This document shows, one piece after another, positions 1 through 6,055 of a stretch of DNA of 11,381 nt. Position numbers and translations under genes: made by a program. The stretch covers positions 1 through 11,381 of the forward strand of contig SLPX01000110.1 in NCBI GenBank assembly GCA_007131745.1, read 5' to 3'. The notes under the pieces were generated by a model. That model was not told the DNA's origin. It saw only the letters and a program-made list of their open reading frames with translations, and made no database searches. Every line of letters starts with the position of its first letter. Position 1 is the first letter of the stretch. Source of the stretch: Myxococcales bacterium (GTDB lineage Bacteria > Myxococcota > Polyangia > HGW-17 > SLPX01).

Positions 1-264
1 AACAGTATGCAAACGGCGACGTCCGGCGTTTCCGGAGCCTGCGAAAACCCATGGCCTCGGCAGCACTGTGTTCCGCGGTTTGGGCGCTACCGGTTTGCGG
101 CTTGTTAAAGGAAAAAGGTCGACGGGCTAAAAGAGCCGCACCCCTTATCGCCTTGATGTTGTGTTTTTAAAGGCGTTGAAGTAGCCTTTCCAACGAGGGA
201 AATGGTAACAGTAAGCGTATGAGCTGCTTTCGAGTTGTTTAAAGGTGAAGGAAAAGGTGATTTC
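1..264. other. Left flank without a recognisable gene
   Basis: No coding region could be supported here. Two + strand frames are open from the window edge, one ending in TAA at 128-130 and one ending in TAA at 168-170. Both could be the tail of a gene starting outside the window, but their short arginine-rich translations match no family I know. A perfect 6-bp inverted repeat, AAAGGC at 169-174 and GCCTTT at 184-189 with a 9-base loop, is present. It has a T-run before it rather than after it on the + strand, so it is not a typical intrinsic terminator for + transcripts. No convincing -35/-10 pair was seen for the lipoprotein gene that follows. Confidence 0.4.
254..260 (+). promoter_or_regulatory. 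Ribosome binding site of the lipoprotein gene
   Basis: AAGGTGA lies 4 bases before the ATG at 265, and a second purine-rich GAAGGA lies at 247-252. They favour the ATG at 265 over the in-frame TTG at 235, which would place ten charged and polar residues before the signal peptide. Confidence 0.6.
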
Positions 265-1488
265 ATGTCCAGGGTGATGTTTGGTTGTTTCTTGGGGATT
301 TTTGTGTTTTCAATTTCCGCGTGCAAGACATCCCAAACCGGGGGTGAAGATGTTGACTTGGATGGTTCGGTTGATTCCGATGTGTACGACCTTGACGCAG
401 AGGTCCGTGCTGATTCCGAGGTCCTGCAGGATGCGGCCCAAATTGATGCCGAACCGGATCCCGGGCCGCATTCCGTAGGGGGGAATGTGTCGGGACTTTT
501 CGGAACCGGCCTGGTGCTGCAAAACAATGCGGGGGATGATCTCGCGATAACTGAAAACGGAAGTTTTGTGTTTTCCGAACAGTTGCCGGCGGGTGAACCA
601 TACAGCGTCACTGTGCTGGATCATCCGGATGATCCTGAGCAGGAATGTGTCGTCGAAAAAGGTGACGGCACGGTGGGGTATGGACCGGTTACGGATGTGA
701 ATGTAAAATGTGCGCTTATAGATTCGGATGGAGACGGCATTCCGGATATCGCGGATCCTTTCCCGGACGATGATACGAAACCGGTACCTGGGCTTATGGG
801 CATGATCTATGCGCACACTTCGTCGACTCTTTATACGATGCACCCGACCACCTTTGAAATCGAAATGGTCGGTTCTTTTTCCTTTGATATGAATCCGGGC
901 CAGGTCACCGATGTCGCGCTTGACCAGTATAATGTGTTGTACGCGTGTACTTTCTACGACTTGTTTGTGTGCAATCCCTTTACTGCGGCGTGTGATCATT
1001 TGGCGTCGCTGGGACAGTCATTCAACGGTTTGACCCTGGTGCCCGCGGGCACAGTGGAGTCTTATCGAGACGTGATCATCGGCATCTCCAACGCGGGCGG
1101 CTGGTACAGGGTGGATATCGTCGGCGAGGCAGCGGCCGAGTTGACTCTGCTCGGCACTTACGGATCGGGCTATTCATCCAGCGGAGACGCATATTCCCTA
1201 AAAGGGGTGGGTACCTTCGCGGCTGTAAACAAGAGCGGGGTTTCGAGCGACGTTATTGTGGAGGTGGATCCTGCAAACGGGGCGGTATTGTCCGAGATAG
1301 GCGTCACTACAGGATACAACTCCTTGTATGGGCTCGCGGGCACCGAGAACCTTATGTTCGGATTCGACGCAAGCGGCGCGATTATTTCCATTGATCCGAT
1401 AACCGGGGACACCGCCCTGGTCCTTTCGACACCTTATGCCTGGTGGGGAGCCGGCATATCCACCGCGCCGGGACCCATCACTCACTGA
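265..1488 (+). CDS. Secreted lipoprotein with calcium-binding repeat and probable beta-propeller
   Basis: The predicted product is a 407-residue protein of unknown function anchored by lipid in the cell envelope. It starts with a signal peptide that ends in the lipobox I-S-A-C, with lipidated Cys20. An acidic linker rich in Asp, Glu, Val and Ala (about 26-69) should hold the rest away from the membrane. Residues about 71-150 form a small beta-rich module (GLFGTGLVLQNN...NGSFVF...YSVTV...VKC) of a kind often seen in myxobacterial surface proteins. DSDGDGIPD at 153-161 is a thrombospondin type 3-like calcium-binding motif. From about 174 onward there are repeated strands of the form 'I-x-x-I/V-D-P-x-T/N-G', for example at VEVDPANG and ISIDPITG, suggesting a propeller fold. 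The start at 265 is chosen because it gives a proper signal peptide and has a ribosome site. It stands alone on its strand and faces tldE tail to tail. The lipoprotein call is firm; any ligand or partner is unknown. Confidence 0.85.
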   Translation: MSRVMFGCFLGIFVFSISACKTSQTGGEDVDLDGSVDSDVYDLDAEVRADSEVLQDAAQIDAEPDPGPHSVGGNVSGLFGTGLVLQNNAGDDLAITENGSFVFSEQLPAGEPYSVTVLDHPDDPEQECVVEKGDGTVGYGPVTDVNVKCALIDSDGDGIPDIADPFPDDDTKPVPGLMGMIYAHTSSTLYTMHPTTFEIEMVGSFSFDMNPGQVTDVALDQYNVLYACTFYDLFVCNPFTAACDHLASLGQSFNGLTLVPAGTVESYRDVIIGISNAGGWYRVDIVGEAAAELTLLGTYGSGYSSSGDAYSLKGVGTFAAVNKSGVSSDVIVEVDPANGAVLSEIGVTTGYNSLYGLAGTENLMFGFDASGAIISIDPITGDTALVLSTPYAWWGAGISTAPGPITH

Positions 1489-1538
1489 AAGAGCCTGCGA
1501 TTTGCATTTTTGATGGTCGAAGCGGTTATCGTCGGGGC
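1489..1538. other. Short gap between convergent genes
   Basis: These 50 bases separate the stop of the lipoprotein gene from the stop of tldE on the other strand. I see no GC-rich hairpin followed by a T-run in either direction, only an isolated TTTTT on the + strand. Termination here is therefore either Rho-dependent or not visible by eye. Confidence 0.5.
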
Positions 1539-2873
1539 CTATTCTCCCGCGATCATGGTTTCCGCGAAAAGCAGGCTGGGTGAGAGTACGTTTGAATATG
1601 GAAACGGATCAGAGCCGATTCCCACAAGGCCTTGCCATTGATTCGTGTGGTTGCCTGAAATGTTCAATTCAATGACCGGTTGTCCGATTTTACCGTTTTC
1701 CACCAGGAAGCCCGCTACTCCGTGGGAAAAATCCCCGGTAGTGGGATTCGAGTTTCCACCTATGAACCGCGTGATCAGCAATGCTTTTCCGGCTTCCTTG
1801 CACAATCCTTCCAGATCCTTTTTGCCTTGCGAAAAGACGAGGTTGCTCTGTGAGCCCGTTGTAGGTTCCTTTTCCAATTTCCCTGCATAGTATGTGTCAA
1901 GATAGAAGCTTTTGAGGATCCCTTTTTCGATCACGGGAAGTTTCCGGGCGGTTATTCCTTCACCATCGTATCGGCGGGAGGAAAAACCTTTTTCATGCAG
2001 GGGACTGTCAATTAAGGAAAAGTTGGATGCCGCGATTTTTTGGTTCAGGGATTTTTCAAAACAAGAGCGCCCCTGGTAAAGAGCGGAACCGTAAAGTGGT
2101 TGCCAAAGACCGCCGAGCAATCTGGGCACGGCCCTGTTTTCAACGATGATCGGGAGTTTTACGGATTTTATTTTTTTTGCGCCTAGTTGAGCTCTTGCTC
2201 TTTGCGCGGCTTCTTTGCCGGCTTTTTCAGGTTCGGTCAAATCATCCAAAAACCTGGACGCGACCGCGGCCCAGTCACTCGGCCGGCTTCCTCCGGAATC
2301 CTGCAAACTCACACTTGCGCCCGTTGAGAAAAATGTTTCAGATTCGTTTTCCGCGAAACCGTCGCTGTGACGGACAACCGATTCCACGATCGTGTCGGAA
2401 AATGAGGCGGAAGCTGAAATCAGGTTTTCACCAGCGTTTCTTTTTGCTTCTTCATAAACCTTTATAGCGGCACCCTGTCGCGCTGCGAGGTCCAGGTTGC
2501 GGTATTTAGGGTCGTAAAGACCAAGGTCTTTGGTTTTTCGGCCCTCGTATAGTTCAGGCGGCGGAAGCTTTCGGTACTTGTCTTCCATGAGGTGCCGAGT
2601 GAGCGCAACTGCTTCAGTGATAAAAGACTCGACGCCTTTTTCGGAAATGTCGGTTGTGGAATGAACCGCGTATCTTCCTTCCACGAAAAGCCTTACGTTG
2701 AGGCTGCATTGAGTGGAGCTTGAAAGTTCTTCCCATTTTCCATCCCGGCACACGACTCTGTAACTTCGTCTCCGATCAACACTGGATGCACAGTTGTCCG
2801 CGCCGGCCTTCTTGGCTCTTTCAACTGCAAGTTCTGCTGTTCGGGCCAGTATTTGAGGGGCTTTCGGTTTCAT
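1539..2873 (-). CDS. tldE: TldE/PmbA-type subunit of a TldD/TldE metalloprotease
   Basis: The 444-residue product belongs to the TldD/PmbA family, on the TldE (PmbA) side. In characterised systems TldE pairs with TldD to form a peptide-degrading or peptide-maturing protease, in which TldD carries the metal and TldE is a structural partner. The sequence has no HExxxH motif, as expected for TldE. It has the C-terminal family signature around 384-407 (GVAGFLVENG, then a Pro-Val and E-L-N-I-S-G-N), and the mid-protein run YDGEGITARKLPVIEKGIL at 302-320 is typical of the family. Length is normal for the family. There is no signal peptide at the N-terminus, which starts with a charged amphipathic helix (MKPKAPQILARTAELAVERA). 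The ATG overlaps the tldD stop as ATGA and is preceded by a perfect ribosome site, so the two are translated together. Its partner TldD appears to be exported, which makes the missing signal notable. Confidence 0.92.
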   Translation of the reverse strand: MKPKAPQILARTAELAVERAKKAGADNCASSVDRRRSYRVVCRDGKWEELSSSTQCSLNVRLFVEGRYAVHSTTDISEKGVESFITEAVALTRHLMEDKYRKLPPPELYEGRKTKDLGLYDPKYRNLDLAARQGAAIKVYEEAKRNAGENLISASASFSDTIVESVVRHSDGFAENESETFFSTGASVSLQDSGGSRPSDWAAVASRFLDDLTEPEKAGKEAAQRARAQLGAKKIKSVKLPIIVENRAVPRLLGGLWQPLYGSALYQGRSCFEKSLNQKIAASNFSLIDSPLHEKGFSSRRYDGEGITARKLPVIEKGILKSFYLDTYYAGKLEKEPTTGSQSNLVFSQGKKDLEGLCKEAGKALLITRFIGGNSNPTTGDFSHGVAGFLVENGKIGQPVIELNISGNHTNQWQGLVGIGSDPFPYSNVLSPSLLFAETMIAGE

Positions 2874-4540
2874 GCGAGCACCTCCTTCATGGATTCATCG
2901 ATGTTCGAGTCGCCCCGTGTCGGCAAAGAGACCGGTTTTTCATCTTGGCTGGTTCCTCCGATTGTGATGGAAGAAACCTTGACCGTGGGAAGGCCCAGCC
3001 CGACCGGCACACCCTGTCCTCTTTTTCCGCAGGTCCAGCGGTTTTCGTCGAAAGCGAGATCATTTCCCGCCATGGTCACGTTTTCCAGGACTTTGGGGCC
3101 GTTTCCGATAATGTTGATGTCTTTTATCGGAGCGGTGAGCTTTCCCTTCTCTATCAGGAAACCGTTCTTGACGTAAAAGGTGAAATCGCCCGCGCCGATA
3201 TTGACCTGCCCGTTGGTAAAACTGACAGCGTAAATACCTCTTTCGACCGAGCGGATGATTTCTTCGGGATCGTGCGGCCCGTTTGTCATATAGGTGTTTC
3301 TCATCCTGGGTACGGGCATATGCCTGAAACTTTGGCGCCGGCCGTTTCCGGTCGGGTTCAGCTTGAAGTGATCCGCGCTGATCCGATCATGCATGAAAGT
3401 ACGCAGAATCCCGTTTTCAACTAGTACGGTGCGCTGTGATTCACGGGCTTCATCGTCTATGTTGATGGATCCCCGCATGGCTTCGTTTGTTCCGTCGTCG
3501 ATTATGTTTACGAACTCCGGGGCTATGCGTTTTCCCACCATGTCGGTGTAAATGGTCAATTTGTTGCGCGCAAAATCAGCTTCCATGCCGTGTCCGATGG
3601 CTTCGTGCAACAAGATCCCGGAACTTCCGGGCGCAAGCACGATGGGCATTTCGCCCACCGGGCCTTCAACCGCGTCAAAAAGGATTGTGGTGCGGTCCAC
3701 AGCGTTTGTAGCTACTCGCTCCAAAACCTCCGGCGAAATGAAATCAAACCCTGCCCGCGCCGCAGCCGAGTAGGTGTTGGATTCACGGCGGCCTTTGTGT
3801 TCGCCTATGCAATACGCGGACAAAACGATCATCGGTTGGCGGTCCGCTACCACTCTTCCGTCCGAATCCACCACTACTATCCGGCTGTCGACATCTTGGT
3901 AGGTGATCAATGCTTGCTTGATGCGGCCGTCCTTGGATCTTACCAGTTTATCCAGCTCGGAAAGCAGGTTGACTTGTTTGTCCGCGCCCGCTCCTTCCCA
4001 GACGTCTCCGGTGGGATAGTATCGCCCGGTCGGTTCGACCCTGAACGCAAACTCTCGTTTCTTTCCACCATCCGAGGCGATAGCGGCCGCGACTTCGGCC
4101 GCTTTGAGCATTGATTCCTCGTCAAGGCTTTCGCTGAACGCGTAGCCTGTTTCATTTCCCTGCACGACGCGAACGCCGACTCCCATATCCACCCGGCTGG
4201 AAGCCCTGTTTACCGAACTGTCTTCCACGCCCAGGCTTGTGGAGCGCATCCTTTGAAAATAGAGGTCTGCAAAAGATCCTCCCCTTGACATGGCCTTGGA
4301 CATGACTCTGCCGGTGGTTTCACGCGAAACTCCGAAATGCTCCAGGGGCCAGCCTCCTCCGTCCGCGGAAGAATCGCCTTCACCGGGAGGCCGAGCAGAC
4401 GTGACTTGTCCTCCCGGGCGGCACCCCGCGCAAAAAAGAGCCGCGCCTGCCGCCGCTCCGGCGGTGTGGGTCAAGAAATCCCTCCTGGACATGGATTTCG
4501 AGACATTATTCTCGCAGAAGTCGTACCGTTTTTGATCCAT
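2870..4540 (-). CDS. tldD: TldD-type metalloprotease subunit with a Tat signal
   Basis: The 556-residue product is the catalytic, metal-binding subunit of a TldD/TldE protease. The active-site motif HEAIGH is at 312-317, with both His and the Glu intact. C504, in TCGKRGQGVPVG, sits where the third metal ligand of Escherichia coli TldD lies. The C-terminal run through VKVSSITIGGT is typical of TldD. The N-terminus is longer than in cytoplasmic TldD. It carries a twin-arginine motif SRRDFL (R19, R20) and a small-residue, Ala-rich hydrophobic stretch, followed by F-C-A-G-C40, an atypical lipobox with Cys at -3. A Gly/Ser/Pro-rich linker of about 25 residues precedes the enzyme domain. Export through Tat and possible lipidation are inferred from this. 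The start at 4540 has AAGGAAG 7 bases upstream; an internal ATG at codon 17 would also keep the twin arginines. It lies 168 bases downstream of the metal-efflux operon on the same strand and overlaps tldE by 4 bases. Confidence 0.95.
   Translation of the reverse strand: MDQKRYDFCENNVSKSMSRRDFLTHTAGAAAGAALFCAGCRPGGQVTSARPPGEGDSSADGGGWPLEHFGVSRETTGRVMSKAMSRGGSFADLYFQRMRSTSLGVEDSSVNRASSRVDMGVGVRVVQGNETGYAFSESLDEESMLKAAEVAAAIASDGGKKREFAFRVEPTGRYYPTGDVWEGAGADKQVNLLSELDKLVRSKDGRIKQALITYQDVDSRIVVVDSDGRVVADRQPMIVLSAYCIGEHKGRRESNTYSAAARAGFDFISPEVLERVATNAVDRTTILFDAVEGPVGEMPIVLAPGSSGILLHEAIGHGMEADFARNKLTIYTDMVGKRIAPEFVNIIDDGTNEAMRGSINIDDEARESQRTVLVENGILRTFMHDRISADHFKLNPTGNGRRQSFRHMPVPRMRNTYMTNGPHDPEEIIRSVERGIYAVSFTNGQVNIGAGDFTFYVKNGFLIEKGKLTAPIKDINIIGNGPKVLENVTMAGNDLAFDENRWTCGKRGQGVPVGLGLPTVKVSSITIGGTSQDEKPVSLPTRGDSNIDESMKEVLA
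2881..2887 (-). promoter_or_regulatory. Strong ribosome binding site of tldE inside tldD
   Basis: Read on the - strand this is AAGGAGG, 7 bases before the tldE ATG at 2873 and inside the last codons of tldD. It fixes the tldE start and supports coupled, near-stoichiometric translation of the two subunits. Confidence 0.8.
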
Positions 4541-4547
4541 TTGTTTT

Positions 4548-4554
4548 CTTCCTT
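4548..4554 (-). promoter_or_regulatory. Ribosome binding site of tldD
   Basis: On the - strand this reads AAGGAAG, 7 bases before the ATG at 4540. It supports that start over the internal ATG at codon 17 and so a Tat signal with an 18-residue region before the twin arginines. Confidence 0.7.
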
Positions 4555-4620
4555 GGGCGTTGAATTGAGCGTCACAAAAGACTCGTTTGAAATGTTTTCT
4601 TCAAGTGAACCGTCAACCGG

Positions 4621-4641
4621 AAAAAAATATTTCCCGCGGAA
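4621..4641 (-). terminator. Weak candidate terminator after the efflux operon
   Basis: On the - strand a small stem TTCC-GCG-GGAA (4641 to 4631) is followed by ATA and then seven T (4627 to 4621). The T-run is good, but a 4-bp stem with a 3-base loop is too short for a strong intrinsic terminator, so partial read-through into tldDE is likely even if it works. Confidence 0.22.
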
Positions 4642-4659
4642 CACGTGTACTTTATTCAC
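4641..4659 (+). repeat. Copy 1 of a shared intergenic motif (possible operator)
   Basis: The motif ACACGTGTAnTTnAnTnAC begins with the perfect palindrome ACACGTGT. It matches the copy at 10506-10524 at 15 of 19 positions in the same orientation. The two copies lie in the only two sizeable gaps upstream of - strand transcription units. By eye ACACGTGT was found nowhere else in the window. It may be the binding site of a regulator common to tldDE and the efflux operon. Confidence 0.45.
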
Positions 4660-4673
4660 GATTTGTATTTGGA

Positions 4674-4690
4674 TGCAAGTGTCAGTCCTT
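4674..4690 (-). promoter_or_regulatory. Possible sigma-54 promoter upstream of tldD
   Basis: On the - strand this reads AAGGACTGACACTTGCA. It has the invariant GG (-24) and GC (-12) at the required 10-base spacing, the -12 element TTGCA, and the G seven places into the consensus. It matches 8 of the 12 informative positions of TGGCACG-N4-TTGCW, but lacks the CAC of the -24 element. It would start transcription about 120 bases before tldD. Confidence 0.3.
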
Positions 4691-4708
4691 AGGCGCCAGG
4701 CTAGGATG

Positions 4709-6055
4709 CTATCGGGCGCGGAAAACAAGCTCAAGGGCTGCGGCTGAGATGAGTGTGACCTCGGCTTTTTTCACTGCCTCCCGTTGTTTGAGATAAAGAA
4801 GCTCCAGGTTTTTGATCGTCCTGAAGGCATCAAGGAGGTCCAAAAAAGAGGAGCCGGTTTCACTGTAGGACTTCTCGGCCATCCTCCGCAGTTCGGGCAA
4901 ACGCTTCAGCATTTTTTCTTCCATTCGTTGCAAGGTGGCGAGTTGGCGGATGTAGACGCTGTGCGCGCGATTGATTTCCGCCCGGATTTCCAATTGCTCT
5001 GCTTCCAATGCCTTTGATTCCGCTTTTATGGTGGCGTTGGCTCGTGCGATATCGCCTTTGCCCCTATCAAAAATCGGAAGTGGAATGGAAAACCCGAATA
5101 CAACCGATGTGGACCGTTCGTCTTGGGTTTGATTGATTCCCATAACGAACGAGGGAGTTGGAAGGCGCTCCCGTCGCGCCACTCTAAGTTTGCTTTCAGC
5201 CACGGACCTGTGGGCCTGCGCTGCCATGATTGCCGGGTGATTTGCCGACGCTTTTTGCCACAACTCTGTTTTATTCGAGGGAATGGAGACCGGACTCAAG
5301 TTTCCCTCTGCCGATGGGCGGTAACCGGGCATGCCGAGTAAAGCGGACAATTTGCCTGACGCGTCTTCCAGATCGGTCCGGGTCCTTTCAATCTCGAGCC
5401 GATGGGTCTCGATTTCAAGTTCGATGCGGGCCACCTCGTAAAGGGATTGATCGCCTGCTGAACTGCGTCCTCGGACAATCTTGAGGATGCGATCCAGGTC
5501 TTGAGAGCTTCTCTTCAGCAACTCCAACCTCTTTTGGTGCGCAAGGAGTGTGACGAAAGCCTTTCTGACGGCGCGAGTGCGTTTTTTTAGATCAAGTGCT
5601 ACTTGAGCCTGGGTTGCCAGCACGTTGGCATCGGCAAGTTGCTTGCGCGCCCCCCGTTGTCCGAAGAGCAGGATGGGTTGCTCCAAGATGAACTGGTGTT
5701 CCCAAACCGCATCCAGGGTGGCGCCCAGAGCCAGGGCCAGACCGGAGTATTCAAAGGTCGGGTTGGGATACGCCCTGGCTGTGATGCGATCCGCTGCGGC
5801 GATATCCACCCGGCTCTTGGTCGCCTCTGTTCGTCGACTTTTTCTCTTAAGCATATCAAGAGCCTGCTTCATGGTAATGCGCTCGGGAAGGGCTTCTGCC
5901 GAACGCTCGGAATAAGGCGCGTTTTCGCGAGAGGGTTTGGTTTCTGCAGTAGCCGCGCTGGAAGTTCTATAAAACCCGGTAAACAGGAAGCTTGGGAGTA
6001 TAAGCAGGAAAAAGAAAATCTTGGGGGCCATGGGTGACCTTCCATACCACATCAT
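4709..6055 (-). CDS. czcC: CzcC/TolC-family outer-membrane efflux channel
   Basis: The product is the outer-membrane channel of a tripartite CBA metal-efflux pump. It has two outer-membrane efflux protein repeats (about residues 61-240 and 260-445), each mostly long helices with Ala, Glu, Arg and Leu repeats. The conserved run GFSIPLPIFDRGKGDIARAN (321-340) is typical of CzcC proteins. Three starts are possible: ATG at 6055, overlapping the czcA stop as ATGA; ATG at 6052, 7 bases after AGGAGG; and ATG at 6031, 6 bases after GGAAGG. The last gives the cleanest signal peptide (MAPKIFFFLLILPSFLF). No lipobox cysteine is visible, unlike in CusC, so it is probably cleaved at an Ala-x-Ala site rather than lipidated. 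It is the last gene of the efflux operon and translationally coupled to czcA. Family is certain; the metal is not. Confidence 0.92.
   Translation of the reverse strand: MMWYGRSPMAPKIFFFLLILPSFLFTGFYRTSSAATAETKPSRENAPYSERSAEALPERITMKQALDMLKRKSRRTEATKSRVDIAAADRITARAYPNPTFEYSGLALALGATLDAVWEHQFILEQPILLFGQRGARKQLADANVLATQAQVALDLKKRTRAVRKAFVTLLAHQKRLELLKRSSQDLDRILKIVRGRSSAGDQSLYEVARIELEIETHRLEIERTRTDLEDASGKLSALLGMPGYRPSAEGNLSPVSIPSNKTELWQKASANHPAIMAAQAHRSVAESKLRVARRERLPTPSFVMGINQTQDERSTSVVFGFSIPLPIFDRGKGDIARANATIKAESKALEAEQLEIRAEINRAHSVYIRQLATLQRMEEKMLKRLPELRRMAEKSYSETGSSFLDLLDAFRTIKNLELLYLKQREAVKKAEVTLISAAALELVFRAR
6038..6043 (-). promoter_or_regulatory. Second ribosome binding site, for the inner czcC start
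   Basis: On the - strand GGAAGG lies 6 bases before the ATG at 6031. That start removes eight polar residues and begins the protein directly at a standard signal peptide, so it competes with the upstream starts. Confidence 0.45.

Larger units (their letters stand above)
4541..4708 (-). promoter_or_regulatory. Intergenic region upstream of tldD
   Basis: These 168 bases lie between the stop of the efflux channel gene and tldD. Reading toward tldD they hold a sigma-54-like GG-N10-GC site, the ACACGTGTA motif shared with the divergent kinase/efflux region, a weak hairpin followed by seven T, and a -35-like TTGACG at 4616-4611. The best -10 at 17 bases from it, ATTTCA at 4593-4588, is poor. The region is richer in A and T than the coding sequence around it. 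Whether tldDE has its own promoter or is read through from the efflux operon cannot be settled from sequence alone. Confidence 0.45.

Noticed and set aside
169..189. 6-bp inverted repeat before the lipoprotein gene
   Set aside because: Not called a terminator because no T-run follows it in either direction; it could be a minor mRNA hairpin or chance.
943..962. Sequence resembling the shared intergenic motif (CGTGTACTTT) inside the lipoprotein gene
   Set aside because: It lacks the full ACACGTGT palindrome and lies in coding sequence, so a chance match is the simplest explanation.
310..999. Open frame of 229 codons on the - strand
   Set aside because: Antisense to the lipoprotein gene. The Arg-, His- and Ile-rich translation has no recognisable domain.
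2720..3424. Open frame of 234 codons on the + strand
   Set aside because: It lies antisense to the tldE/tldD junction, whose proteins are clear family members. Its translation shows no family motif and is a by-product of codon bias.
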